A stretch of 64,000 nucleotides of DNA from Ralstonia pickettii. GTDB lineage: Bacteria > Pseudomonadota > Gammaproteobacteria > Burkholderiales > Burkholderiaceae. The DNA lies in the NCBI RefSeq assembly GCF_030582395.1, contig NZ_CP104382.1, forward strand, positions 1,302,001 through 1,366,000, written 5' to 3'. The position numbers were made by a program, and so were the translations under genes. Of this stretch, positions 17,423 to 25,503 are shown in pieces. Every line of letters starts with the position of its first letter. Position 1 is the stretch's first letter. A model generated the notes under the pieces. It did not search any database and was not told the DNA's origin. It saw only the letters and a program-made list of their open reading frames with translations.

Positions 17423-18955
17423 ATGTCAGATTCCCGAACACGATTGCAGACCGTACTGAAGTCCCTCGGCCTGGACCTGAAGGCCTATGAAGGCACGGAC
17501 TGGACGAGCCGCGCCCCGCGCGATGGCACGGTATTGGCGACCGTGAAATCACACACCGCCACCGAGGCCGAGGCGGCCATCCAGAGCGCGCATCTGGCGT
17601 ATCTGGCATGGCGCATCGTGCCGGCACCCGTGCGCGGCGAACTCGTGCGCCGCTTGGGCGAAGTCCTGCGCACGCACAAGGCGGCGCTGGGCGAACTGGT
17701 CTCGCTGGAAGCCGGCAAGATCACCTCCGAAGGCCTGGGCGAAGTGCAGGAGATGATCGACATCTGCGACTTTGCTGTCGGCCTGTCGCGGCAACTGCAT
17801 GGCCTGACCATCGCCAGCGAGCGCCCCGGGCACCGGATGATGGAGACGTGGCATCCGATGGGCGTGGTGGGCATCATTTCGGCGTTCAACTTCCCGGTGG
17901 CGGTGTGGTCGTGGAACGCCGCGCTCGCCCTGGTGTGCGGCAACGCCATCGTGTGGAAGCCGTCGGAGAAAACGCCGCTCACCGCCATCGCTTGTCAGCA
18001 CCTGATGCAGCAGGTAGTCGACGCGTTCAATGCAGAGAAGCCGGGCGCCATTCCTGCCGGACTGAGCCAACTGCTGATTGGCGGGCGCGACGTGGGCGAA
18101 GCGCTGGTGGCCAGCCACCTGGTGCCCGTGGTCAGCGCCACGGGCTCGACGCGCATGGGCCGCCAAGTGGGCGTGAAGGTGGCAGAGCGCTTCGGCCGCT
18201 CGATCCTGGAACTGGGCGGCAACAACGCGATGATCGTCACGCCGTCGGCGGATCTGGAACTGGCGGCGCGCGCCATTACGTTTGCCGCCGTCGGCACTGC
18301 AGGCCAACGCTGCACCTCGCTGCGACGTTTGATCGTGCACCGCTCGGTGGCCGATACGCTGCTGGCTCGCCTGGAAAAGATCTACCAGAGCATCGCCATT
18401 GGCGACCCGCTGGCTGACGGCACGCTGGTCGGCCCGTTGATCGACCAGGCCGCCTTCGACGGCATGCAGCAGGCGCTCGCGCAGGCCCGCGCCGAAGGTG
18501 GCGAAGTGCTGGGCGGCGAGCGCGTACGCGAAGACCTCGGCGCCGACGCCTGGTACGTCCGTCCTGCGCTGGTCAAGATGGCGAAGCCGACCAAGGTGAT
18601 GGAAACCGAGACCTTCGCGCCGATCCTCTATGTCGTGACGTACGACGGCGACACCGAGCAGGCCATCGCGATCCAGAACGGCGTGCCGCAGGGCCTGTCG
18701 TCTGCGATCTTCACGGCAAACCTGAGCGATGCCGAGCGCTTCATGTCGTCGGCGGGCAGCGACTGCGGTATCGCCAACGTCAACATCGGCACCTCGGGCG
18801 CCGAGATTGGCGGCGCATTCGGCGGCGAGAAGGAAACCGGCGGCGGCCGGGAATCCGGCTCGGACGCATGGAAGGGCTACATGCGCCGCGCCACGAATAC
18901 CGTCAACTACAGCGGCGCGCTGCCGCTGGCGCAGGGCGTTCGGTTCGACGTTTGA
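17423..18955 (+). CDS. amaB: Aldehyde dehydrogenase, 2-aminoadipate semialdehyde dehydrogenase (AmaB/ALDH7) type
   Basis: 510 residues, the length of ALDH7A1/AmaB proteins. Family-typical stretches are ETWHPMGVVGIISAFNFPVA and VWSWNAALALVCGNAIVWKP. The catalytic glutamate is E263 in LELGGNN and the nucleophile is C297 in TAGQRCTSLRR; KETGGGRESGSDAWK near the end is also typical. It oxidises 2-aminoadipate 6-semialdehyde (in equilibrium with piperideine-6-carboxylate) to 2-aminoadipate with NAD+. An AAGGA site precedes the ATG. It closes the operon and feeds the aminotransferase and HglS steps encoded 10 kb upstream. Confidence 0.9.
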   Translation: MSDSRTRLQTVLKSLGLDLKAYEGTDWTSRAPRDGTVLATVKSHTATEAEAAIQSAHLAYLAWRIVPAPVRGELVRRLGEVLRTHKAALGELVSLEAGKITSEGLGEVQEMIDICDFAVGLSRQLHGLTIASERPGHRMMETWHPMGVVGIISAFNFPVAVWSWNAALALVCGNAIVWKPSEKTPLTAIACQHLMQQVVDAFNAEKPGAIPAGLSQLLIGGRDVGEALVASHLVPVVSATGSTRMGRQVGVKVAERFGRSILELGGNNAMIVTPSADLELAARAITFAAVGTAGQRCTSLRRLIVHRSVADTLLARLEKIYQSIAIGDPLADGTLVGPLIDQAAFDGMQQALAQARAEGGEVLGGERVREDLGADAWYVRPALVKMAKPTKVMETETFAPILYVVTYDGDTEQAIAIQNGVPQGLSSAIFTANLSDAERFMSSAGSDCGIANVNIGTSGAEIGGAFGGEKETGGGRESGSDAWKGYMRRATNTVNYSGALPLAQGVRFDV

Positions 18956-18975
18956 TCGCGCTCGATCGACGTGAT

Positions 18976-19012
18976 CATCAGGCGGCGGCGCGGAATGCTC
19001 TGCCGCCCTGAT
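18976..19012. terminator. Hairpin between convergent ALDH and serine hydrolase genes
   Basis: CATCAGG-CGGCGG and CCGCCCTGATG form an imperfect stem of about 11 bp with a 13-base loop in the 70-bp convergent gap. It has no clear T-tract on either side, so it could be a weak bidirectional terminator. Confidence 0.4.
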
Positions 19013-19025
19013 GGTGAGCGCGCGC

Positions 19026-20291
19026 TCAGCGCGCCACGCCACCCACGTCGGTGATCGCGCTGTAGACCAGCGTGCGCAATTGCCGCCGCACAGGGTAGGC
19101 AGACGAAGGCAGCACCTGCGTCAGGAAAAGCCCGATCAAATCCTCCTGCGGATCCACCCAGAAGAAGGTGCCGGCCGCGCCGCCCCAGAAGAAATCGCCC
19201 GTGCTGCCGGGAATCAAAGTAGCGGCTTGCGAGATCGTGGTCGCGAACCCCAGTCCGAATCCGACGCCGTCATACGCGGCCTCGCTGAACATCGAATGTG
19301 ACGACAGGCTCGACATGTCGCGCCCGCCCGGGAGGTGGTTGGCGGTCATCAGCGACAGCGTTTTCGGCCCCAGCAGGCGCACGCCATCCAGCTCGCCGCC
19401 CTGCAGCAGCATGCGCGAAAAACGCAGGTAGTCTGCTGCCGTGGAAACCAAGCCGCCACCGCCCGAAATGAAGCTGGGCGGCTTCAAGTAAAGACTGGTG
19501 CGGGGATCGTCCTGCAAGACCGGCCCATGATCGGACACCGCCTTCGAGCCCAGCGCCCCCACGGCATAGCACGCGCAGAAGCGCGACGCCTTCTCCTCCG
19601 GCACATGGAAGGCCGTGTCGACCATGCCCAGCGGATCAAAAATCCGCTCCTTCAGGAACGTCTCGAACGGCATGCCGCTGATCTTGCCGACCAGGTAGCC
19701 CAGCACATCGGTGGAAACGGAGTAGTTCCACGCGTCGCCCGGCGAGAACTCCAGCGGCACGCCGGCCAGCTTCTCGATCATCTCGTCGAGCGTGCCAGCG
19801 GTAGCGATATCGCCCAGTTTCAGCCGTCGATACGCTGCGTCGACATTCGTGTTCTGGTGAAAACCGTAGGTCAGGCCGGAGGTGTGGCGCAGCAGGTCGA
19901 CCATGCGCATGGGGCGCTTGACCGGATGGGACTGGAAGCCCTCCATGAAGCCGCCGGCGTGCACGCCCAGGTTTGCCCACGCGGGGATGAATTTGCTGAC
20001 CGGATCGTCCAGCGCGACCTTGCATTCCTCCACCAGCATCATGAACGCCACCGACGTGATCGGCTTCGTCATGGAGTAGATGCGGAAGATCGAATCTTCG
20101 GCCAGCGGCACCTGGCGCTCGCGGTCGGCCAGGCCCAGCACGGAGTTCAAGGCCAGCTCGCCCCGCCGCCACACCTGGACCAGCGCGCCGGGCAGCTTGC
20201 CGGTGGCAATGTAGGCGTCATCGATAAAGCGCTCGACCCGTTCGATCCGCTCGCGGGACATCCCCTGCGTTTGCGTGCCTTGCCTGTCCAT
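19026..20291 (-). CDS. Serine hydrolase, beta-lactamase (class C/EstB-like) family
   Basis: 421 residues from the ATG at 20291, which follows GGAGA; longer in-frame starts exist but lack a binding site. The catalytic SxxK is S73-M-T-K76 in RIYSMTKPITS. Other family landmarks are LLRHTSGLTYG, the Tyr-containing WNYSVSTDVLGYLVG and the C-terminal WGGAAGTFFWVDP, which takes the place of the KTG box. No signal peptide is seen, so it is probably a cytoplasmic esterase such as EstB rather than a cell-wall enzyme or a true beta-lactamase. It is divergent from the LysR gene at 20474. Confidence 0.85.
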   Translation of the reverse strand: MDRQGTQTQGMSRERIERVERFIDDAYIATGKLPGALVQVWRRGELALNSVLGLADRERQVPLAEDSIFRIYSMTKPITSVAFMMLVEECKVALDDPVSKFIPAWANLGVHAGGFMEGFQSHPVKRPMRMVDLLRHTSGLTYGFHQNTNVDAAYRRLKLGDIATAGTLDEMIEKLAGVPLEFSPGDAWNYSVSTDVLGYLVGKISGMPFETFLKERIFDPLGMVDTAFHVPEEKASRFCACYAVGALGSKAVSDHGPVLQDDPRTSLYLKPPSFISGGGGLVSTAADYLRFSRMLLQGGELDGVRLLGPKTLSLMTANHLPGGRDMSSLSSHSMFSEAAYDGVGFGLGFATTISQAATLIPGSTGDFFWGGAAGTFFWVDPQEDLIGLFLTQVLPSSAYPVRRQLRTLVYSAITDVGGVAR

Positions 20292-20473
20292 GCTTTCTCC
20301 TTGCATTGATGCCCGCGCGAGGCGCAGGCGTACCAGACCCCGATCCGGCCTGCGCGGCATTCCGACGCGCGCAGACCTGCCCAGCGACACTGTACAGCGC
20401 TGATCTGTTGCCCGCGAGCGTGCCCTGCCGGCGCTTATGCTTCAATGCAGTTCGACCGCAACCCCGTCCCGAT

Positions 20474-21391
20474 ATGAAGCGCTTCGACGACCTGTACCTC
20501 TTCACGCGCGTGGTGGAAGCCGGCGGCTTTTCCGCAGCCGAACGCGCCACGGGCATCCCCAAGTCACGCCTGAGCCGTCGCATTGCCGAATTGGAGGTGC
20601 AGCTCGGCACGCGGCTGCTGCAGCGCTCAAGCCATCGTGTAGCCGTCACGCCGGTGGGCGAAGCGGTGTATCGGCATGCGCGCGATATGGCCGATGCGTC
20701 GGCAGCCATTGAAGCGCTGGCCGGGGCCGCGCGCAGCGAACCGGCCGGTGTGCTGCGCGTCGGCACGTCGCCGTTGCTGGCAGAAACGCTGGTCGCAGGC
20801 TGGCTGGCCGAGTTTGCCGATGCGCATCCGAAGCTGCGCATCGAGCTGGACTTGTCCAACACCTATGTCGACCTGATCGAGCAACGCATTGACGTGGCGA
20901 TCCGCGCGGCCACGGGGCCGCTGCCCTCGCGCGATGTAATGGCGCGGCATCTGGTGGTCTCGCCGCGCGTGCTGGTGGCCAGCCCCGCGTTGATTGCCCG
21001 TGTGGGCGAGCCCGACACGCCCGCCGCGCTGGAAGATCTCCCCTGCCTGGGGCAAGGCTCGCTCACCCGCAGCCGCGATTGGGTGCTGCACGATGCGCGC
21101 GGCCATCGGCTGTCGCTGCCGATTCGGCCCCGATTTGCCAGCGACAACATCATCGCCCTGCGCGAAGCCGCCATCGCTGGCCTGGGCCTGACCATCCTGC
21201 CGCAGCATTGCTGCCATGCGGCGCTTGGCCGTGGCCAACTGCGCACGGTGCTGTCCGGCTGGACGCCCGAGCCGGCCGACCTGCATGCCCTCTATCCGTC
21301 GCGCGCAGGCGTGCCGCCTTCGGTGAAGGCGCTGGTGGCGTTCCTGCGCGAGCGCTTTGCGGCGGAAGCCACCATGCAACCGTTGAAGTGA
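20474..21391 (+). CDS. LysR family transcriptional regulator
   Basis: 305 residues. The winged helix is intact (MKRFDDLYLFTRVVEAGGFS, then GIPKSRLSRRIAELE), followed by a LysR substrate domain of the AaeR/DsdC-independent group with DIAIR-like VDVAIRAATGPLPSRD. It is divergent from the serine hydrolase (183-bp gap) and convergent, 9 bp away, with the alpha/beta hydrolase. Its likely target is the serine hydrolase or itself. Confidence 0.86.
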   Translation: MKRFDDLYLFTRVVEAGGFSAAERATGIPKSRLSRRIAELEVQLGTRLLQRSSHRVAVTPVGEAVYRHARDMADASAAIEALAGAARSEPAGVLRVGTSPLLAETLVAGWLAEFADAHPKLRIELDLSNTYVDLIEQRIDVAIRAATGPLPSRDVMARHLVVSPRVLVASPALIARVGEPDTPAALEDLPCLGQGSLTRSRDWVLHDARGHRLSLPIRPRFASDNIIALREAAIAGLGLTILPQHCCHAALGRGQLRTVLSGWTPEPADLHALYPSRAGVPPSVKALVAFLRERFAAEATMQPLK

Positions 21392-21400
21392 AGCTGTACG

Positions 21401-22309
21401 TTACTTCACCACACGGCCAAGAAAATCGAGCATGCGTGCACCAATTTCGGCATGGTGCGTCTCCAGCGCAAAGTGGCCGCTGTCGACAAAGTGGATCTCC
21501 GCATCCGGCAGGTCGCGCTTGAAGGCTTCCGCGCCGGGCGGAATGAAAATGGTGTCATTGCGACCCCATGCCGCGAGCAGCGGCGGCCGATGCGCGCGGA
21601 AGTATGCGTGCAGCGCCGGATACAGCGCCACGTTGCTCGCGTAATCCAGGAACAGATCCATCTGGATATCGAGCTGGCCTGGACGGCTCAGGAAATATTG
21701 ATCCAGCAGATAGCCATCCGGCGCCACGCGCGTCGGGTCCGGCACGCCATCCAGGTATTGCCACTGCGTCATCTCATCTGACACGAGCGCATGCAGCGCG
21801 CGGCGATGCGCTTCGTCCGGGTTGCTCCAATACGCCCTGATGGGCGCCCATGGCCCCTCGCCCAACCCTTCTTCGTAGCCGTTGCCGTTCTGCGTAACGA
21901 TGGCGCTGATGCGCTCCGGATGCGCCATCGCCAGACGCCAGCCGACCGGCGCGCCGTAGTCGAATACGTAGATTGCATACCGCGACAGGCCCATCGCCTG
22001 CGTAAAGCCGTCGACCACATGCGCAAGGTTGTCGAACGTGTAGCGGAAACCGTTCGGCGCCCGCGTCAGGCCAAAGCCGGGAAAGTCCGGCGCCACCACG
22101 TGATAGCGCCCGGCCAACTGCGGAATCAGGTTGCGAAACATATGCGATGCGCTCGGAAAGCCGTGCAACAACAGCACGGTCGGCGCATCGGCGGGGCCCG
22201 CCTCCCGGTAGAACACGCGCACACCTTCAACATCCACCGTGCGGTGGCGCACAGCGGTGGCGGCATACGCATCGACAACGAAATCAGCGGCTCGGACAGG
22301 GGCGTTCAT
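21401..22309 (-). CDS. Alpha/beta hydrolase, haloalkane dehalogenase/epoxide hydrolase-like
   Basis: 302 residues from ATG 22309. The oxyanion region LLLHGFPSASHMFRNLIP and the nucleophile elbow IYVFDYGAPVGW, with Asp at the elbow rather than Ser, place it with haloalkane dehalogenases, epoxide hydrolases and fluoroacetate dehalogenases. The acid is likely in AWGRNDTIF and the base His in VDSGHFALE. The substrate is unknown. Together with the neighbouring nitronate monooxygenase it may belong to a xenobiotic-handling set, but each appears to be transcribed alone. Confidence 0.83.
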   Translation of the reverse strand: MNAPVRAADFVVDAYAATAVRHRTVDVEGVRVFYREAGPADAPTVLLLHGFPSASHMFRNLIPQLAGRYHVVAPDFPGFGLTRAPNGFRYTFDNLAHVVDGFTQAMGLSRYAIYVFDYGAPVGWRLAMAHPERISAIVTQNGNGYEEGLGEGPWAPIRAYWSNPDEAHRRALHALVSDEMTQWQYLDGVPDPTRVAPDGYLLDQYFLSRPGQLDIQMDLFLDYASNVALYPALHAYFRAHRPPLLAAWGRNDTIFIPPGAEAFKRDLPDAEIHFVDSGHFALETHHAEIGARMLDFLGRVVK

Positions 22310-22423
22310 GTCAAGGTTCCGGATGGGTTTCGAGAAAAAGCAACGAAACCATCGTAACCACTTAAACAATATTTCTCAAGTTACATGAAATTTTCCCATT
22401 GCTCGCATGCCGATTTGTGATGT

Positions 22424-22455
22424 GAAACAAAACGGGCACGCCGTCTGGCGTGCCC
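22424..22455 (-). terminator. Rho-independent terminator of the nitronate monooxygenase gene
   Basis: On the minus strand GGGCACGCC, AGAC, GGCGTGCCC forms a perfect 9-bp stem with a 4-base loop, followed by GTTTTGTTT. It starts 28 bp after the stop codon of the gene at 22483. Confidence 0.85.
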
Positions 22456-22482
22456 GCGCGGGAAACGATGCAGCAGAAAAAC

Positions 22483-23553
22483 TCAGGTGAGCCGCTCGAG
22501 CGCCTGGGCTGCGATGCGCCGTGTGATGACTTCCGCCGAGTCTTCCGTGGCCAGCCGCCCAGCCTGGCCCGACCACAGGTTGATGAAATCGCCCGAGCCG
22601 GTCGGCTCCGTCTTGGCGCGCAGCGGCGCCAATGCCCCGCCGGCCGTGGGGAAGGCCGGCGCAAACGTGCTCATGGGACCGATCTCGCGCATCAGCCGGT
22701 TGACGATGCCGCGCGCCGGCCGGCCGGTAAACAAATTGGTGAGCGCGGTGTCGGCATCCGTTGCCTGCTTGAGCGCCGCGCGATGAATGGCCGATGTCTT
22801 GGCCTCCGGCGACAGCATGTAGGCCGTACCGATCTGCACCGCCGATGCCCCCAGCGCCAACGCCGCCACCACGCCGCGCGCATCGCCAATGCCGCCCGCT
22901 GCGATGATCGGCACCTTCACCGCATCCGCCACTTGCGGCACCAGCGCGAACGTGCCGACCTGCGATTCGATCGTCTTGGCAAGGAACATGCCGCGATGGC
23001 CGCCTGCCTCGTTGCCCATGGCGATGATGGCGTCTACGCCGCGCGCTTCCAGCCAGCGCGCCTCTTCCACCGTGGTGGCAGCGGAGATGATCTTCGCCCC
23101 TGTGGCCTTCACGCGGGCCTGCAATTCCGGCGAGGGCAGGCCGAAGTGGAAGCTCACCACTTCCGGCTTCAATTCCTCCACCAGCGCGCAGGTCGCTTCG
23201 TCGAACGGCGCGCGGTTCACGGCTGGCGCTTGCGCATTCAAATCGATACCGAACTCGGCGTAGTACGGCGCCAGATGGGCACGCCATTTGGCATCGCGCT
23301 CGGGGTCCGGCTGCGGCGGCGTGTGACAGAAGAAGTTCAGGTTGATGGGGCCGCGCACGGCCGCCCGGAACTGCTCGACCTGCTGGCGGATCTGCTCGAC
23401 GTTGAGCATCGCGCACGGCAGCGAACCGAGGCCCCCGCCCTGTGCCACGGCAATCGCCAGCTCCACGCCGGCCACGCCCGCCATCGGTCCCAACACGATG
23501 GGCACTTCGATGTTGAACAACTCCAGCACGCGTGCATCGGGCCATGCGCTCAT
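22483..23553 (-). CDS. Nitronate monooxygenase (2-nitropropane dioxygenase family)
   Basis: 356 residues, TIM barrel binding FMN. The N-terminal IVLGPMAGVAGVELAIAVAQ and the phosphate-binding part IIAAGGIGDARGVVAALALG are characteristic, as is GNEAGGHRG, holding the catalytic-region His of class I nitronate monooxygenases. These enzymes detoxify alkyl nitronates such as propionate 3-nitronate. The ATG at 23553 follows GGAGA; an upstream in-frame start at 23586 is less likely. Divergent from the CGNR regulator, which may control it. Confidence 0.87.
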   Translation of the reverse strand: MSAWPDARVLELFNIEVPIVLGPMAGVAGVELAIAVAQGGGLGSLPCAMLNVEQIRQQVEQFRAAVRGPINLNFFCHTPPQPDPERDAKWRAHLAPYYAEFGIDLNAQAPAVNRAPFDEATCALVEELKPEVVSFHFGLPSPELQARVKATGAKIISAATTVEEARWLEARGVDAIIAMGNEAGGHRGMFLAKTIESQVGTFALVPQVADAVKVPIIAAGGIGDARGVVAALALGASAVQIGTAYMLSPEAKTSAIHRAALKQATDADTALTNLFTGRPARGIVNRLMREIGPMSTFAPAFPTAGGALAPLRAKTEPTGSGDFINLWSGQAGRLATEDSAEVITRRIAAQALERLT

Positions 23554-23701
23554 GATCGTCTCCGGCGAGTTTCTTGGATGACACATGGTAATGCGGCGGG
23601 CTTTTCATCGGACGGATCCGTTGCAACGCACGCGCAACAAGTAACTGGCATAGCTTATTAAATTGGTTACAATTCAACCCACCGCCTTTTTGAAAATCGC
23701 C

Positions 23702-24283
23702 ATGCCCGCACCCGCTGCTGCCGCCGATGCGCCCCTGCTGATTGCCGACGATCCGGTGCTAGACATGCTCAACACCGTGGCGAACGTCAACGGCCAGCCG
23801 CACGACTTCTGGCAGAGCGACGTCGATGTCTCCGATTGGCTGGTGCGCGCCGGCTGGCTCGCGGAGCCTGTGGCAGGCCGCTACCCGCCTGGCGTGCTGC
23901 TGGCCGTGGCGCGGCACCTGCGCGAGGTGATTCGCGCCTTGGTGGAGGCCCGCAAGGCAAGCCGCGCAGCCAGCGCCGATGCGCTGAATGTGTTCCTGCG
24001 GCAGGCGCCAAGCCATCCCGTGCTGGTGTGGGAAAACGGCATGCCGCATGTCGAACGCCTGCGCCCCACCGATTCAGTCGAGCAATGTCTGGCGCCGCTG
24101 GCCGAGGCCGCTGCGCATCTGCTCGCCGAAGGCGATTTCCAGCTCGTGCGCGTGTGCGAACACCCCGAATGCGCGCTGTGGTTTTACGACCGCACCAAGT
24201 CGCACAAGCGCCGCTGGTGCAGCATGGCCGTCTGCGGCAACCGGCATAAGGTGGCCGAATACCGCAAACGCCAGCAGGGCTGA
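23702..24283 (+). CDS. CGNR zinc finger / ABATE domain regulator
   Basis: 193 residues. An N-terminal ABATE-type domain (LDMLNTVANVNGQPHDFW) is followed by a C-terminal CGNR zinc finger: VCEHPECALWFYDRTKSHKR then WCSMAVCGNRHKVAEYRKR, giving four cysteines. Proteins of this kind are thought to be stress-related transcription regulators. A GTG at 23663 could extend it by 13 residues. The divergent 148-bp gap to the nitronate monooxygenase contains GGTTACAATTCAACC, a short inverted repeat that could be an operator. Confidence 0.85.
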   Translation: MPAPAAAADAPLLIADDPVLDMLNTVANVNGQPHDFWQSDVDVSDWLVRAGWLAEPVAGRYPPGVLLAVARHLREVIRALVEARKASRAASADALNVFLRQAPSHPVLVWENGMPHVERLRPTDSVEQCLAPLAEAAAHLLAEGDFQLVRVCEHPECALWFYDRTKSHKRRWCSMAVCGNRHKVAEYRKRQQG

Positions 24284-24296
24284 TCGCGGCCTCGGT

Positions 24297-24353
24297 CGTT
24301 CCAAGGCTGGAACGCCGCGTCGCGGCCGAGCGGGCTGCGCACAAGCCCGCTCG
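24297..24353 (+). terminator. Two adjacent hairpins between the CGNR and SDR genes
   Basis: CGTTCCA, 4 bases, TGGAACG (24297-24314) and CGAGCGGGCT, 7 bases, AGCCCGCTCG (24327-24353) are perfect inverted repeats in the 117-bp gap. The second is a strong 10-bp stem followed by TTCGTAA, with only a poor T-tract. They may act as a terminator or attenuator ahead of the SDR. Confidence 0.5.
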
Positions 24354-24400
24354 TTCGTAACCTGTTCTCCCGAAACATCTCACCCATTCAGGAGAACAGC

Positions 24401-25174
24401 ATGTCCGCAACTCAAACCACCCCATCCACGACCGCGCAACGCCTGGCAGGCCGCACCGCCATCGTCACCGGAGGCTCGCGCGGCATCGGCGCCGCCGTGG
24501 CGCATCGACTGGCCGCCGACGGCGCGCGGGTGGCAGTGGTCTATCGCAGCAACGCCGCACAAGCCGATGCCGTGGTCAACAGCATCCACAGCACCGGCGC
24601 GCAGGCCATTGCCGTACAGGCCGATGTGAGCAACGCCACTTCCGTTCACGCAATGGTAAGCACCGTGCGCGAAGCCTTCGGCGCCATCGACATTCTCGTC
24701 AACAATGCCGGCATTCTGGAAAACCAGCCGGTCGGCAGCATCGATCTCGCATCGTTCGACGCGCAGTTCCGCACCAATGCCTTCTCGACGATTCTCGTCA
24801 CGCAAGCGGTGCTGCCGCATGTGCCGGCGCGCGGCGGGCATATCGTGAACGTGTCGTCGAGCCTGGTGTACCGGCCCCGCGCAGGGCTGGCGGTGTATGC
24901 GGCAAGCAAGGCCGCCGTGAGCGCCCTCACCCACGCGTTTGCCGTAGAACTGGGCCTGCGCAACATCACCGTCAACGCCGTGGCCCCCGCCCTCACGCGC
25001 ACCGACATGACCGCCCCGATTCCCGATGAAGTGAAAGCACACATGCGCGAATCGACACCGATGGGCCGTCTGGCCGAACCTGACGATATTGCCGACGCCA
25101 TCGCCTTCCTGGCCTCGGACGACGCCCGCTGGATCACCGGCCGCACCTTGATGACCGACGGCGGCTTCATCTAA
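24401..25174 (+). CDS. SDR family oxidoreductase
   Basis: 257 residues, classical short-chain dehydrogenase. The NAD(P) motif is TGGSRGIGAA, followed by NNAG, the catalytic Ser in NVSSSLVY, and YAASK (Tyr and Lys). VVYRSN after the second strand suggests NADP(H) preference. The C-terminal part has the usual PMGRLAEPDDIADAIAFLAS. It resembles FabG-like reductases. AGGAGAACAGC precedes the ATG. The substrate is unknown; the hairpins upstream suggest at least partly separate transcription from the CGNR gene. Confidence 0.85.
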   Translation: MSATQTTPSTTAQRLAGRTAIVTGGSRGIGAAVAHRLAADGARVAVVYRSNAAQADAVVNSIHSTGAQAIAVQADVSNATSVHAMVSTVREAFGAIDILVNNAGILENQPVGSIDLASFDAQFRTNAFSTILVTQAVLPHVPARGGHIVNVSSSLVYRPRAGLAVYAASKAAVSALTHAFAVELGLRNITVNAVAPALTRTDMTAPIPDEVKAHMRESTPMGRLAEPDDIADAIAFLASDDARWITGRTLMTDGGFI

Positions 25175-25252
25175 CACCCGCCCCTCTACGGACGCTGGCC
25201 AAGACGCCAACACAGATACACAGACGGTGTGGCCGTACCCTGCCCTGCCCTA

Positions 25253-25366
25253 GATGGCGCCTTGGATTTTTGTCGCGGGGAGGAAAAAGAGGGGAGGCTG
25301 TCTGAGCGCAGCGAGTTTGCCTCCCCTCCCTCCCCGTGACACAAATCCAAGGGGAAGTCGCCATCT
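25253..25366. repeat. Large imperfect inverted repeat (REP/BIME-like)
   Basis: Two arms of about 45 bp are nearly perfect reverse complements. The left runs from GATGGCG through CCTTGGATTTTTGTCGCGGG to GAGGGGAGGC; the right runs from GCCTCCCCTC through GTGACACAAATCCAAGG to CGCCATC. The loop is about 30 bp. The arms read as spurious ORFs in several frames. A structure this large between genes looks like a dispersed intergenic repeat of the kind common in Ralstonia and relatives, rather than a simple terminator. Confidence 0.7.
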
Positions 25367-25384
25367 CGGGCGCGCCTTTCTTTG

Positions 25385-25417
25385 CCTACCTTTCTTTGGC
25401 AAGACAAAGAAAGTAGG
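25385..25417. repeat. Second hairpin of the intergenic repeat
   Basis: CCTACCTTTCTTTG and CAAAGAAAGTAGG form a 13-bp stem with one bulge around GCAAGA. It follows the large inverted repeat by 18 bp, and the pair probably makes one composite element. The hairpin could also end transcription of the SDR gene. Confidence 0.6.
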
Positions 25418-25503
25418 TCGGCCCCGGCAGGGGACGAAACCCAACACAAGCCAGCACTAACAAGCCGCGCCCGAAGACAAACACGAGCGCAGCGCCCAAC
25501 AAT

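Noticed and set aside
25186..25460. Four overlapping ORFs of 65-87 codons in both directions
   Set aside because: They are produced by the large inverted repeat, whose arms read similarly on both strands. There is no ribosome binding site and no conserved domain.
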